From Colimorpha sp045222295 (GTDB lineage: Bacteria; Bacteroidota; Bacteroidia; Bacteroidales; P3), in the NCBI GenBank assembly GCA_045222295.1, contig JBGUXP010000018.1:44522-108521 (forward strand): DNA of 64,000 nt, read 5' to 3'. The notes under the pieces are model-generated. The model did not search any database, was not told where the DNA came from, and saw nothing but the letters and a program-made list of their open reading frames with translations. This document shows, piece after piece, positions 39,148-47,161 of the stretch. A program made the translations under genes and the position numbers. How positions within the stretch are numbered: position 1 is the stretch's first letter; each line of letters begins with the position of its first letter.

Positions 39148-40020
39148 ATGTACAGTTTGAAAGAAGCCATTGGATTGTTCTCGGGCGATGGCTCAGAAGA
39201 AGGAAACACTTCCGTGTATTGTTTTGAAACCAATGCCACAACGGCCCTGCGTACCAATGAGACGCAGGGGTTCTTCGCCTGCTTCGTCTTTACGTTGGTT
39301 GAAAGGGGATGGCTGACGGTTCGCTACAACGGTCGCGAGCTGACCTTCCACCCCGACGACCTATACACTTACTCGCCCGGGCTCCCCGTCACCGTCATCG
39401 CCACCTCCGACGACTTCCACGGCTTGAGCCTGATGGCCGACGAGCACGCTGCCATCGATACACCCACACTCCATGACCTCGTACACATCGCCTACCTGCC
39501 CATCGTGCAGTTGAATGAGCCAAAGCAGACGCTGCCTGCCGACACCGCCCAGCATCTGGCCGCGAAGATGCGCGAAATCATCGACTACCTGCAGTCCGAC
39601 CACCTCTACAAGGACGAGGTGCTGCGCCTGCTCTACGCCATCTTCCTGCTCGACCTACAGAACGCGCAGCAACACGCTGTTGTCCATCGCCAGGTTCCCC
39701 AGCGCGTCGAGGAAATCTTCATCGGCTTCATCCGTCTGCTGCCCGACCATTTCGCCGAGCACCACGACATCCCTTTCTATGCCTCCGCGCTCCATATCAG
39801 CCCCGTCTACCTCTCGCGTGTCGTCCGTAAGGTCACGGGCCGTACCGTAGTCGACTACATCAACCAGATGCTCCTCATGGAAGCCTCGTTCCTGCTGCGC
39901 ACCTCGAAGTTGAGTGTCTCCCAAATAGCCGACCGCCTCCATTTTGCCGATACCCCATCCTTCAGTAAGTTCTTCTCCCGACTGAAAGGTCAGTCACCCA
40001 GGGCATACCGAGAGCAATAA
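39148..40020 (+). CDS. AraC-family transcriptional regulator
   Basis: 290 residues. The N-terminal half is cupin-like (LTVRYNGRELTFHPDDLYTYSPG). The C-terminal roughly 95 residues hold two HTH motifs, ISPVYLSRVVRKVTGRTVVDYI and LSVSQIADRLHFADTPSFSKFF, ending in the family signature GQSPRAYR. It is divergent from the second bacterioferritin-like gene and precedes the glutathione peroxidase operon, so it may control one or both. The ligand is unknown. Confidence 0.85.
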   Translation: MYSLKEAIGLFSGDGSEEGNTSVYCFETNATTALRTNETQGFFACFVFTLVERGWLTVRYNGRELTFHPDDLYTYSPGLPVTVIATSDDFHGLSLMADEHAAIDTPTLHDLVHIAYLPIVQLNEPKQTLPADTAQHLAAKMREIIDYLQSDHLYKDEVLRLLYAIFLLDLQNAQQHAVVHRQVPQRVEEIFIGFIRLLPDHFAEHHDIPFYASALHISPVYLSRVVRKVTGRTVVDYINQMLLMEASFLLRTSKLSVSQIADRLHFADTPSFSKFFSRLKGQSPRAYREQ

Positions 40021-40082
40021 TGACTCAATACTTAAAAGTAGTGATTTTGCTGCTTTTTCTATTTCAATTCGGAAAATATTCG

Positions 40083-40090
40083 TACCTTTG
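40083..40090 (+). promoter_or_regulatory. Promoter -7 element of the glutathione peroxidase operon
   Basis: TACCTTTG, in the same CGTACCTTTGCACCG context as the AraC promoter at 39065, suggesting related origin or shared control. Confidence 0.6.
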
Positions 40091-40111
40091 CACCGGAAAA
40101 AAAAAAGAATT

Positions 40112-40654
40112 ATGGCAACAATTTATGATTACAAGGCCGTGGCAAGCAACGGCAATGAGATTGACTTCCGTCAATTCGAGGGCAAGCTCCTCCTCATCGT
40201 CAACACCGCCAGCAAGTGCGGTTTCACACCTCAGTTCGACGGTTTGGAGGCGCTCAATGAGAAATACCGCGACCGCGGCCTCGTCTGCATCGGCTTCCCC
40301 TGCAACCAGTTCAAGGAGCAGGACCCCGGCAGCGACAGCGAGATACAGGAATTCTGTCGTCTCAACTATGGTGTCACCTTCCAGATAATGAAGAAAATCG
40401 ACGTCAACGGCGCCGACGAACACCCCATCTTCACCTGGCTCAAAGAGCAGGCTCCCACCGAGGAGTACAAAGGGCTGAAAGCCAAGGCTACCCACACCCT
40501 CCTCAAAGGCATCAGCACCACTGCCAAGAAAGAGAGCGACATCTTGTGGAACTTCACCAAGTTCCTTATCGCCAAGGATGGCACCACCGTGAAGCGCTAT
40601 GCCCCCACCACCGAGCCGAAGGACTTCGAGCAGGACATCGAGGCAATGCTGTAA
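40112..40654 (+). CDS. Glutathione peroxidase-family thiol peroxidase
   Basis: 180 residues. The peroxidatic Cys36 lies in NTASKCGFTPQF. FPCNQFKEQDPGS with the catalytic Gln, and the late WNFTKFLIAKDG with the catalytic Trp and Asn, complete the site. Bacterial members usually reduce peroxides with thioredoxin. The gene heads a tight run of eight genes to 44836 in which gaps are mostly below 6 bp or overlaps. Confidence 0.92.
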   Translation: MATIYDYKAVASNGNEIDFRQFEGKLLLIVNTASKCGFTPQFDGLEALNEKYRDRGLVCIGFPCNQFKEQDPGSDSEIQEFCRLNYGVTFQIMKKIDVNGADEHPIFTWLKEQAPTEEYKGLKAKATHTLLKGISTTAKKESDILWNFTKFLIAKDGTTVKRYAPTTEPKDFEQDIEAML

Positions 40655-40656
40655 GT

Positions 40657-41415
40657 ATGCTGGAATTCGATGCGGTAATCCTGCAAAGCGAGGATATGGA
40701 TGCCGCCTATGTGGAGGTGCCGTTCGACATCAAAGCTCTCTTCGGCAAAGGCCGCCTGCTGGTTCACGCCACCTTCGACGGTGTCCACTACGACGGCCAG
40801 ATCGTGAAAATGGGCACTCCCTGCTACATCATAGGCATACGAAAGGACATCCGCAAACAGATTGGCAAAACCTTCGGCGCCCTGGTGCATGTCACATTTT
40901 ATGCGCGAAAAGACAAAAACCATAGAGATATGAAGAAATGTATTATGATAGCTTCTGCCTTGATAGTGATTTCGGCATGTGGGGGAAGACAAACACAGAC
41001 AGAAAGCGCTGACGCAGCCGCTGCTGACCCAACGGAAGTGACGGCACAACAACAAAGCTATAGTTTGACGGGTACTATCGGTGAAGACAAAGCCAGCATG
41101 GTGATTGAAAGAAACGGATGCAAGGTGACTGGTGCCGTTACACGATGCGACTTTTGCGAACCCATCAATGTGGAGGGCACGTGGCAGGGTGACAACATTA
41201 AGCTTGAAGGGGTAAGCATGGCCGGTTCGCATATCAAATATGAACTTACCGTCACAGGCAATGCTGTGCAAGGTGTAGAGATACTGGCTGCAGAAGGAAT
41301 GGTTAATGAACAAAACGTAACAATGAAATCATCGATGGAACAAGTCCAGACCACCGAACTCATCCGCACCCCGAAAAAATCGATTGAACATGAAAACACT
41401 CATCATTTACGGTAG
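40657..41415 (+). CDS. DUF1905 domain joined in frame to a lipoprotein
   Basis: 252 codons without a stop. Residues 1-88 are a DUF1905 domain (MLEFDAVILQ, DIKALFGKGRLLVHATFDGV, VHVTFYARKDKN). At codon 92 (ATG 40930) begins what looks like an independent lipoprotein, MKKCIMIASALIVISACGG (Cys17), with a roughly 140-residue beta-rich mature part. The second DUF1905 copy at 42465 stops where this one continues. So either the stop was lost and a fusion is made, or the lipoprotein is translated from its own ATG. A buried signal peptide argues for the latter. Confidence 0.65.
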   Translation: MLEFDAVILQSEDMDAAYVEVPFDIKALFGKGRLLVHATFDGVHYDGQIVKMGTPCYIIGIRKDIRKQIGKTFGALVHVTFYARKDKNHRDMKKCIMIASALIVISACGGRQTQTESADAAAADPTEVTAQQQSYSLTGTIGEDKASMVIERNGCKVTGAVTRCDFCEPINVEGTWQGDNIKLEGVSMAGSHIKYELTVTGNAVQGVEILAAEGMVNEQNVTMKSSMEQVQTTELIRTPKKSIEHENTHHLR

Positions 41416-41911
41416 CCAATATGGCTCCACGAAGCGCTATGCAAAATGTTTGGTCGAGATGACCGGCATTGAAGCCGTCAATTACAAGGATGCTAATAAC
41501 ATCAACGACTACAACAGAATCATCTATTTGGGTGCTCTTTATGCTGGAGGTGTCCTTGGGTTAAAGAAAACTATAGGCAAAATCACTCCTAACCAAGAAC
41601 TGATCATTGTCACAGTCGGTCTTGCTGATCCTAATGATTCTGATAATGTCAAAAGCATTCGCAATTCCATAAAATCTCAGATTCCACCTGAGTTTTACGA
41701 TGAGAGTAGAATCTTCCATCTCCGTGGTTCCATCGACTACAGTCAGCTGGGCCTTAAGCACAAGGTAATGATGTCGCTGCTCCATTCCAAAGTCTCAAAG
41801 ATGCCGGAATCGGAACTTAATGCCGAAGCCAAAGCCATGCTGGAGACCTACGGACAACAAGTGGACTTTGTCGATTTTAACGCATTGGAAAAGATTATTT
41901 CACAGTTATAG
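41390..41911 (+). CDS. Flavodoxin-domain protein (HemG-like size)
   Basis: 173 residues from ATG 41390, overlapping the lipoprotein end by 26 bp. MKTLIIYGSQYGSTKRYAK is a standard flavodoxin FMN phosphate loop (S-x-Y-G-S-T). YLGALYAGGVLGLKKTI and IVTVGLADP follow. The size and the C-terminal KVMMSLLHSKVSKMP resemble Flavodoxin_5 / menaquinone-dependent protoporphyrinogen oxidase-like proteins, but that activity cannot be assigned. It is the second flavodoxin in the island. Confidence 0.78.
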   Translation: MKTLIIYGSQYGSTKRYAKCLVEMTGIEAVNYKDANNINDYNRIIYLGALYAGGVLGLKKTIGKITPNQELIIVTVGLADPNDSDNVKSIRNSIKSQIPPEFYDESRIFHLRGSIDYSQLGLKHKVMMSLLHSKVSKMPESELNAEAKAMLETYGQQVDFVDFNALEKIISQL

Positions 41912-41913
41912 AC

Positions 41914-42462
41914 ATGAATCAACAAATAGTAATTATGAATATCATTGAATTACTAAAAGACAAATCCCTTAAAGGCACCGAGCGGCGACAAGCGGTGGTG
42001 AATATGATTGTCGCTGGGGAGCTGACAGTGAATGAAGTAGCGGCAATCTCTGCTGTCATTGGGGAAAAGAATGTGGCAACCGTTTTGGAGGCCGTTGAAG
42101 AGGTGAGCAACAAACACCTTTGCCCACTTCCGTCGGCATGGCTGCAATGGGCGGAGCCTTATATCTCGTCGGAGAACAACTCGTGTCGCCGCGAAGCCTC
42201 ACGCATCGTGGGTAATATGGCGGCACAATATCCCGACCTGCTCGACGATGCCATTGAGCGCCTGATGAAGAACACCTCTGACGAAGGCACCGTGATACGC
42301 TGGGCAGCAGCCTACTCCCTCTCGCGCATCGTCGTCCTCGACCGCTATGCGAAGAGCGACCTCTACGACCGTCTCGTCGCCGTTTGCGACCGCGAGGAGG
42401 AAAACGGTGTCAAGAACCAGTACCTCAAAACCCTCAAGAAGGCTGCGAAAATCAGGAAATAG
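41914..42462 (+). CDS. HEAT-repeat-like helical protein
   Basis: 182 residues; the start could also be the ATG at 41935. The whole protein is alpha-helical. The second half shows HEAT-like repeats (CRREASRIVGNMAAQYPDLL, GTVIRWAAAYSLSRIVVLD, RLVAVCDREEENGVKNQYLK). Such small repeat proteins usually bind other proteins. No catalytic motif is seen. It lies 2 bp after the flavodoxin and 2 bp before the second DUF1905 gene. Confidence 0.65.
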   Translation: MNQQIVIMNIIELLKDKSLKGTERRQAVVNMIVAGELTVNEVAAISAVIGEKNVATVLEAVEEVSNKHLCPLPSAWLQWAEPYISSENNSCRREASRIVGNMAAQYPDLLDDAIERLMKNTSDEGTVIRWAAAYSLSRIVVLDRYAKSDLYDRLVAVCDREEENGVKNQYLKTLKKAAKIRK

Positions 42463-42464
42463 CA

Positions 42465-42755
42465 ATGAACACAGAAAAAACCTGCATGTTGGAATTCGAT
42501 GCAATAATCCTGCAAAACGGGGATATGGATGCTGCCTACGTGGAAGTGCCGTTCGACATCAAGGCGCTCTTCGGCAAAGGCCGTCTGTCGGTGCATGCTA
42601 CTTTCGATGGAGTGCCTTACGACGGACAGATTGTGAAGATGGGCACACCCTGCCACATCATCGGTGTCCGGAAAGACATCCGCAAACAGATAGGCAAGAG
42701 CTTCGGCGACATGGTGCATGTGACATTTTATGAGCGAAAAAACAAAAACAATTGA
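42465..42755 (+). CDS. DUF1905 domain protein (second copy)
   Basis: 96 residues. From MLEFDAIILQ on it is colinear with the first 86 residues of the protein at 40657, differing by my count at 12 positions (about 86 percent identity). DUF1905 is a small beta-barrel-like family of unknown function. Here it ends normally (ERKNKNN). The GNAT gene starts 26 bp before its stop. Confidence 0.78.
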   Translation: MNTEKTCMLEFDAIILQNGDMDAAYVEVPFDIKALFGKGRLSVHATFDGVPYDGQIVKMGTPCHIIGVRKDIRKQIGKSFGDMVHVTFYERKNKNN

Positions 42756-43242
42756 ACAGATGAACAGTAATTTCAATATCCGTCCCGTACAGCCAGGCGA
42801 GGAAGGTCTGGTGCTTGAATTCATCAAACGGCTGGCCGAATACGAGAAATGTGCTGACGAGGTGGTGGCAGATGAAGCCACGCTGCACCAGTCATTGTTT
42901 GTGGAACATTCCGCCGAGGTGGTCTTTGCCGAGGAGGACGGTGCGGTGATTGGCTTCGCCCTCTTCTTCCACAACTTCTCCACCTTTGTGGGGCGCAAAG
43001 GGCTTTACCTTGAGGACCTCTTCATCATCCCCGAGAAGCGCGGCAAGGGTTACGGCAAAGCCCTGCTGAAATACCTCGCCAACCTCGCCGTGGAGCGCAA
43101 CTGTGGCCGCATGGAGTGGATTTGCCTCGACTGGAACAAGCCCGCCCTCAAGGTGTACCGTTCCATCGGAGCCATCCCCATGGACGAATGGACGGTGCAG
43201 CGACTGGATGAGGACACACTGAAACAATTTGCAGAATCATGA
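42730..43242 (+). CDS. GNAT-family N-acetyltransferase
   Basis: 170 residues; ATG 42760 (MNSNFNIRP) is an alternative start. The acetyl-CoA site is DLFIIPEKRGKGYGKALLKYL (residues about 95-115) with the R-G-x-G-x-G/A pattern. WICLDWNKPALKVYRSIGA follows. The whole resembles the diamine/spermidine acetyltransferase branch (SAT-like), so polyamines or other amines are likely substrates (inference). Confidence 0.8.
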   Translation: MSEKTKTIEQMNSNFNIRPVQPGEEGLVLEFIKRLAEYEKCADEVVADEATLHQSLFVEHSAEVVFAEEDGAVIGFALFFHNFSTFVGRKGLYLEDLFIIPEKRGKGYGKALLKYLANLAVERNCGRMEWICLDWNKPALKVYRSIGAIPMDEWTVQRLDEDTLKQFAES

Positions 43243-44027
43243 AAACAAGCAAGTCTCCATTTATCGACTGGATAGTACGCTTCTGGTGGTTGTTTCCGTT
43301 AGTCACCATCCTGCTTTCTGTAGTGCCACTTTTTATTATTGACGGGCATCCTGTCCTCGGTATCGCATTGTGTTGCCTCGCCGCTGTTCCACTCCTCTTG
43401 CAACTGCCGGTGTTTGTCATCTTGCTGTTCAACAAAAAATGGTGGCGGGCGGTAGGGTCGTTTTTCTTGGGAGTTGTCAGTCTTATCCCCTTTGTAGGCA
43501 TAGCATTTATGCTTATCTCAATGTTTGCCGCCACACTTTTCAGCATGGAGCCCGACGACTTTGGCAAACAACACCCCATCCCCGAAGGACTTGAATACAA
43601 CATCCCGATAACCGACACTGAAAAAAGATGGAACGCCCACGACGGGGATATTTTCACACCCGTGGAGATTGACAGCACCGACACCACTTCTTGGCTGCAG
43701 ATTTGGAATGGCGGGCAGGGAGGCATATACAACTTTGCCTTTTATTGGCCTGCCCTTGAGGATGGTGAGGTATACCTCCGTTGCTTCGAAGTGACGGAAA
43801 ATATAGAACTCTCCAAAGACCGACTGAAATCCCGTACAATCACTTCGGTTTCAAATCACAACAGTTTCGGACAGGTGGTTGAACCCAATCACAAGGACTT
43901 CACCATTTATGAGGGCGACTGGGGTGATTACTATGCTGTCCGCGTCGAGGTGTGGCACAAACCCACCCACGGCAAAGCACACAAACTGATGGAAAAAAAC
44001 TACCAGATGGAAGGCTGGATGCGATAA
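43239..44027 (+). CDS. Membrane protein of unknown function
   Basis: 262 residues. Three hydrophobic helices lie at about 12-35, 40-65 and 72-100 (WWLFPLVTILLSVVPLFII; ALCCLAAVPLLLQLPVFVILL; FFLGVVSLIPFVGIAFMLI). A roughly 160-residue soluble beta-rich domain follows, with DSTDTTSWLQIWNGGQGGIY and YEGDWGDYYAVRVEVWH. I recognise no family. It overlaps the GNAT stop by 4 bp (ATGA). Confidence 0.7.
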   Translation: MKTSKSPFIDWIVRFWWLFPLVTILLSVVPLFIIDGHPVLGIALCCLAAVPLLLQLPVFVILLFNKKWWRAVGSFFLGVVSLIPFVGIAFMLISMFAATLFSMEPDDFGKQHPIPEGLEYNIPITDTEKRWNAHDGDIFTPVEIDSTDTTSWLQIWNGGQGGIYNFAFYWPALEDGEVYLRCFEVTENIELSKDRLKSRTITSVSNHNSFGQVVEPNHKDFTIYEGDWGDYYAVRVEVWHKPTHGKAHKLMEKNYQMEGWMR

Positions 44028-44032
44028 ATGTT

Positions 44033-44836
44033 ATGTCCGAGCATTGGGAGATATACGCCGACTGGAATCCGTGGCACGGGTGCACAAAGATAAGCCCTGG
44101 ATGCAAGTACTGCTATGTCTACCGGCAGGATGAGATGTATGGTGCTGAGGTGTCGAGCAGCGAATGCCGCAAGACCGCCAACTTCAACCTGCCTATCAAA
44201 CGGAAGCATGACAAATCGTGGAAGATTGAGAGCGGCAAGCTGGTCTTCACTTGCTTCACCTCCGACTTCTTGTTGAAAGACGCGGACGAGTGGCGACCGG
44301 AATGCTGGCAGATGATGCGCCAGCGCAGTGACCTTTGGTTCTACTTCTTCACCAAACGCATCGACCGCTTCATGGAGTGTGTACCCGACGACTGGGGCGA
44401 CGGTTACGACAACGTCATCGTCGGTTGCACCGTGGAGAACCAGGAAATGGCCGATTATCGTTTGCCCATCTTCCTCTCGCTCCCCATCAAGCACAAGAGC
44501 ATCATCGCGTCGCCACTGATTGGCGCGATCGACCTAACCCCATATCTCGACGAGAGCATAGAGGAGGTGTCTGTGGGAGGCGAGTCGGGAGTGGAGGCGC
44601 GACCCTGCGACTACGACTGGATTCTCGCCCTCCGCGAGCAATGCATTGCGAAAGACATCCCTTTCCGTTTCCACCAGACGGGCGCGCATTTCATCAAGGA
44701 TAGCAAGTTGTACCGCGTGAAACGTTGCCACCAACTCAGCCAAGCCCACAAAGCCAATATCGACTACAAGATTGGCAAATACCTAGTGCCCGAAACCGTG
44801 AAATTCGAATGGGACGAAAGTGATTATCACGATTGA
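44033..44836 (+). CDS. DUF5131 (phage Gp37/Gp68-type) Cys-rich protein
   Basis: 267 residues from ATG 44033, which begins MSEHWEIYADWNPWHGC. The N-terminal GCTKISPGCKYCYVYR has a radical-SAM-like Cys cluster (C-x5-C-x2-C), and GGESGVEARPCDYDWIL near residue 185 is the second family mark. The family is common in phages and mobile elements and is thought to be radical SAM related; its reaction is unknown. It is the last gene of the glutathione peroxidase run. Confidence 0.75.
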   Translation: MSEHWEIYADWNPWHGCTKISPGCKYCYVYRQDEMYGAEVSSSECRKTANFNLPIKRKHDKSWKIESGKLVFTCFTSDFLLKDADEWRPECWQMMRQRSDLWFYFFTKRIDRFMECVPDDWGDGYDNVIVGCTVENQEMADYRLPIFLSLPIKHKSIIASPLIGAIDLTPYLDESIEEVSVGGESGVEARPCDYDWILALREQCIAKDIPFRFHQTGAHFIKDSKLYRVKRCHQLSQAHKANIDYKIGKYLVPETVKFEWDESDYHD

Positions 44837-44857
44837 TTCTGTGACTTTCCTCTTCAC

Positions 44858-44930
44858 TTATTTCTTAGTCTTCTTCCCACTGGCTCTCTTGCCGTGCGTC
44901 TGCTGGCCTTCCATCTCGGTGCGGCCGATG
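44858..44930 (-). pseudogene. 3'-end fragment of an outer-membrane beta-barrel gene
   Basis: The minus frame ending TAA at 44858 reads IGRTEMEGQQTHGKRASGKKTKK. The end of the intact outer-membrane protein at 48780 reads LGRTEMEGQQTHGKKTRHKAK. Only about 24 codons remain, and the rest of the 358-bp gap is unrelated. This suggests duplication or replacement at the 3' end of that gene. Confidence 0.7.
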
Positions 44931-44997
44931 TGAAGAAGCTCCTGTGGACTTTCTTCACCTTTGTAGTATGCCATATTACTTGGGTTTTATGCTCTGT

Positions 44998-45098
44998 CGG
45001 GATGGGTGTCGGTTTTTGTCCGGACAGTATCCATGCGCGCCTGGATAGTGTCTGGACGCGTCTGGATAGTGTCTGTGTGCAGAAGGATACCCATCCCG
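44998..45098. repeat. 101-bp element bounded by inverted repeats
   Basis: CGGGATGGGT (44998-45007) and ACCCATCCCG (45089-45098) are perfect 10-bp inverted ends, extendable to 13 of 14. Inside are two direct copies of CTGGATAGTGTCTG (45041-45054 and 45062-45075) and one degenerate inverted copy near 45021. It has no open reading frame of note and looks like a small non-autonomous or palindromic element. Confidence 0.7.
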
Positions 45099-45194
45099 AT
45101 TTCGCGGTTAATAGGTTGGTTGCTTCGCCACCACGTTTTCTCGCCATGCCAAAGTGAGCAAGCTCCCTTTGGTCATTTGGCTTATCGAAAACGT

Positions 45195-46118
45195 TCAGTC
45201 AGTCGGATTCCATTGCGAGAACCATTTGCGCTGCTCTTCGAGGGGCATGGTGAAGTAGCGTTTCTCCTTGTCGAGGGTGCGGATGGCGGCTATCTCGACG
45301 TTGGAGAGGGCGAAGTCGAAGACCCCGATGTTCTCCTTGATGTAGTCGGGGTTGGAGGTGCCGGGGATGACGGAGAAGCCCTCCTGCAGGTGCCAACGGA
45401 TGATGACCTGCGCGGCGCTCTTGCCGTGCGCCTCGGCGATGCGCTGGATGACGGGGTCGCGCAGTATCTCGCCCTTCGATTCACGTCCGCCGAGGGGGAA
45501 CCAGCATTCGATCTGTATGCCCTCCTGGGCGCAACGCTCCTGCCAGTGGCGGCGCTGGGCGTAGGGGTGGCATTCAATCTGCATAATCTGCGGCTTGACG
45601 CGTGCCGAGGAGATGAGGCTGTCGAAAATCTCGTCGCTGGCGTCGAAGTTGCTGATGCCGATGGCGCGCACCTTGCCGCTCTCGAGCGCCTGCTCCATCT
45701 CGCGCCAGCCGCCGATGTAGTCGCCCATGGGCTGGTGGAAATAGACGAGGTCGATGTACTCCAGCCCGAGGCGCGAGAGCATGCGATTGATGGCCCGCAG
45801 GGTCTTGCCCTCGCCGTACTCGTTGGGCCACAGCTTGCTGGTCACCCACACGCTGTCGCGCTCCACGCCACTGTCCTTCAGGGCGCGGCCGAGGCTGCGC
45901 TCGTTCTGGTAGGCGTGGGCGCAGTCGAAGTGGCGGTAGCCCTCGGCCAGCGCGGTGCGCACGGCGTTGTAGGCCTCGTCGCCGTCCGGAATCATGTACA
46001 GTCCCAGCCCGAACTGGGGCATCCGCACGCCGTTGTTGAGCGTGAGGTAAGGTTGTTGTGCGTTCATTGTCATAATGCTGATGATTAATATAATGATTGA
46101 TATAATTGTTTTTTTCAT
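45195..46118 (-). CDS. Exported aldo/keto reductase
   Basis: 307 residues. The catalytic set is present: Asp65 and Tyr70 (FDCAHAYQNERSLG), Lys95 (VTSKLWP), His128 (VYFHQP). GISNFDASDEI and SVIPGTSNPDYIKEN (the NADP site) follow. Unlike most family members it starts with a signal-like sequence (MKKTIISIIILIISIMTMNAQ), implying export; a start at MNAQQP would make it cytoplasmic. The cofactor supply in the periplasm would be unusual. It is the last gene of a four-gene unit and is G/C-rich. Confidence 0.82.
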   Translation of the reverse strand: MKKTIISIIILIISIMTMNAQQPYLTLNNGVRMPQFGLGLYMIPDGDEAYNAVRTALAEGYRHFDCAHAYQNERSLGRALKDSGVERDSVWVTSKLWPNEYGEGKTLRAINRMLSRLGLEYIDLVYFHQPMGDYIGGWREMEQALESGKVRAIGISNFDASDEIFDSLISSARVKPQIMQIECHPYAQRRHWQERCAQEGIQIECWFPLGGRESKGEILRDPVIQRIAEAHGKSAAQVIIRWHLQEGFSVIPGTSNPDYIKENIGVFDFALSNVEIAAIRTLDKEKRYFTMPLEEQRKWFSQWNPTD

Positions 46119-46132
46119 TGTTTGATGTGTTT

Positions 46133-46744
46133 TTAGTAGCCCAACCCTTTAATCCATTTCTCCACCTTGGCGCGGCCGGTGCGGACTTCGTGGCCATAGA
46201 TGCTCCAGCCAGCGGTGACCTTGGCCTTGGGGAAGGCCTTTTTTATGTCGCTCACACAGCTGGCGAGGCCGCTGCCCTCGTGGGTGGTGAAGGGGATGAC
46301 GGTCTTGCCATCGAGATTGATGTCGCGGAACAGCGTGAACATCACCTGCGGATATGTGCCCCACCACACGGGGCCGCCGATGAAGACGGTGTCGTACTGC
46401 GAGAGGTCAGGAGCTTCGCCTTCGTAAGGCGGCAGCTCGCCGCGGTCGGCCTCCTCCTGCGCCAGCCGGATGAGGGGCATGTAGGCCATGCCGTCGTACT
46501 TGTGGGTGACGATTTCGTACTGCGCCGCGCCGGTCAGCTCGCTGATGTAGTCGGCCACAATCTTGGTGTTGCCGACCTCGATGTTGCCCACCGCGTAATT
46601 GTCGCCCGCGTGGGAGAAGAAGATGACGATTTTGTTCATTGCCTGATTGTTTGATTGCTTTAATGCTTGATTGTTGGTTTGACCTTGGCAGCTGGTGGCC
46701 AGAAAGAGCGCGAGGGCTACCGTGAGAAATGCTTTGGGTTTCAT
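46133..46744 (-). CDS. Lipoprotein flavodoxin
   Basis: 203 residues. MKPKAFLTVALALFLATSCQG is a lipoprotein signal (Cys19, sequence split). A repeat-derived NNQALKQSNNQAMNK linker follows. The flavodoxin domain starts IVIFFSHAGDNYAVGNIEVGN and includes DTVFIGGPVWWGTYPQVMFT and FTTHEGSGLASCVSDI. Such Flavodoxin_4 proteins bind FMN; export with a lipid anchor is common in gut Bacteroidales. It lies 14 bp upstream of the aldo/keto reductase. Confidence 0.8.
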   Translation of the reverse strand: MKPKAFLTVALALFLATSCQGQTNNQALKQSNNQAMNKIVIFFSHAGDNYAVGNIEVGNTKIVADYISELTGAAQYEIVTHKYDGMAYMPLIRLAQEEADRGELPPYEGEAPDLSQYDTVFIGGPVWWGTYPQVMFTLFRDINLDGKTVIPFTTHEGSGLASCVSDIKKAFPKAKVTAGWSIYGHEVRTGRAKVEKWIKGLGY

Positions 46745-46753
46745 ATTGACGAT

Positions 46754-47161
46754 TTAATATTCTATTCTAATCCATTTGTTGCCGCGTTTTGCGAGGCGGG
46801 CATTGCCGCGAAGCGTCCACGTTCCGTGTGCGCCATAGACGGTTGCGGTGACGGAAACGACGCTGTACACGACGACGGTGCCATCCTTCTGTGGGGTTAT
46901 CTTCAATTCGCGTGTCTCGATGCGATGGTAGCGAAACACACCGTTTTCCACATCGGACAGCCATTCCTGCTTGGTTTGCGTGGCACCAGTCAGGTGGTGA
47001 AGCACAAGTCCGTCGTCCATCATAGAGCCGAGCGTGGACGTGTCGGCCTCAACCATCGCTTTGTTCCAACTGTCGAGATACTGCTCCACCTCCTGGTTTT
47101 GTGCGTTCATATTTATTTTTACCATAAGGATAAGCGTTAGTAGAAGCCAGCGTTTCATCAT
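46754..47161 (-). CDS. Exported NTF2-like / SnoaL-type protein
   Basis: 135 residues with a signal peptide (MMKRWLLLTLILMVKINMNAQ). The rest is a cone-shaped NTF2-like fold (EVEQYLDSWNKAMVEADTSTL, GTVVVYSVVSVTATVYGAHG, LAKRGNKWIRIEY). This DUF4440-like family includes small-molecule-binding proteins and some enzymes; no clear active site is seen. Its start overlaps the acetyltransferase stop by 4 bp. Confidence 0.72.
   Translation of the reverse strand: MMKRWLLLTLILMVKINMNAQNQEVEQYLDSWNKAMVEADTSTLGSMMDDGLVLHHLTGATQTKQEWLSDVENGVFRYHRIETRELKITPQKDGTVVVYSVVSVTATVYGAHGTWTLRGNARLAKRGNKWIRIEY

Noticed and set aside
44854..45147. A 97-codon Arg-rich minus-strand frame in the gap before the aldo/keto reductase
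   Set aside because: It crosses the duplicated gene end in the wrong frame and a repeat element; composition is not protein-like.
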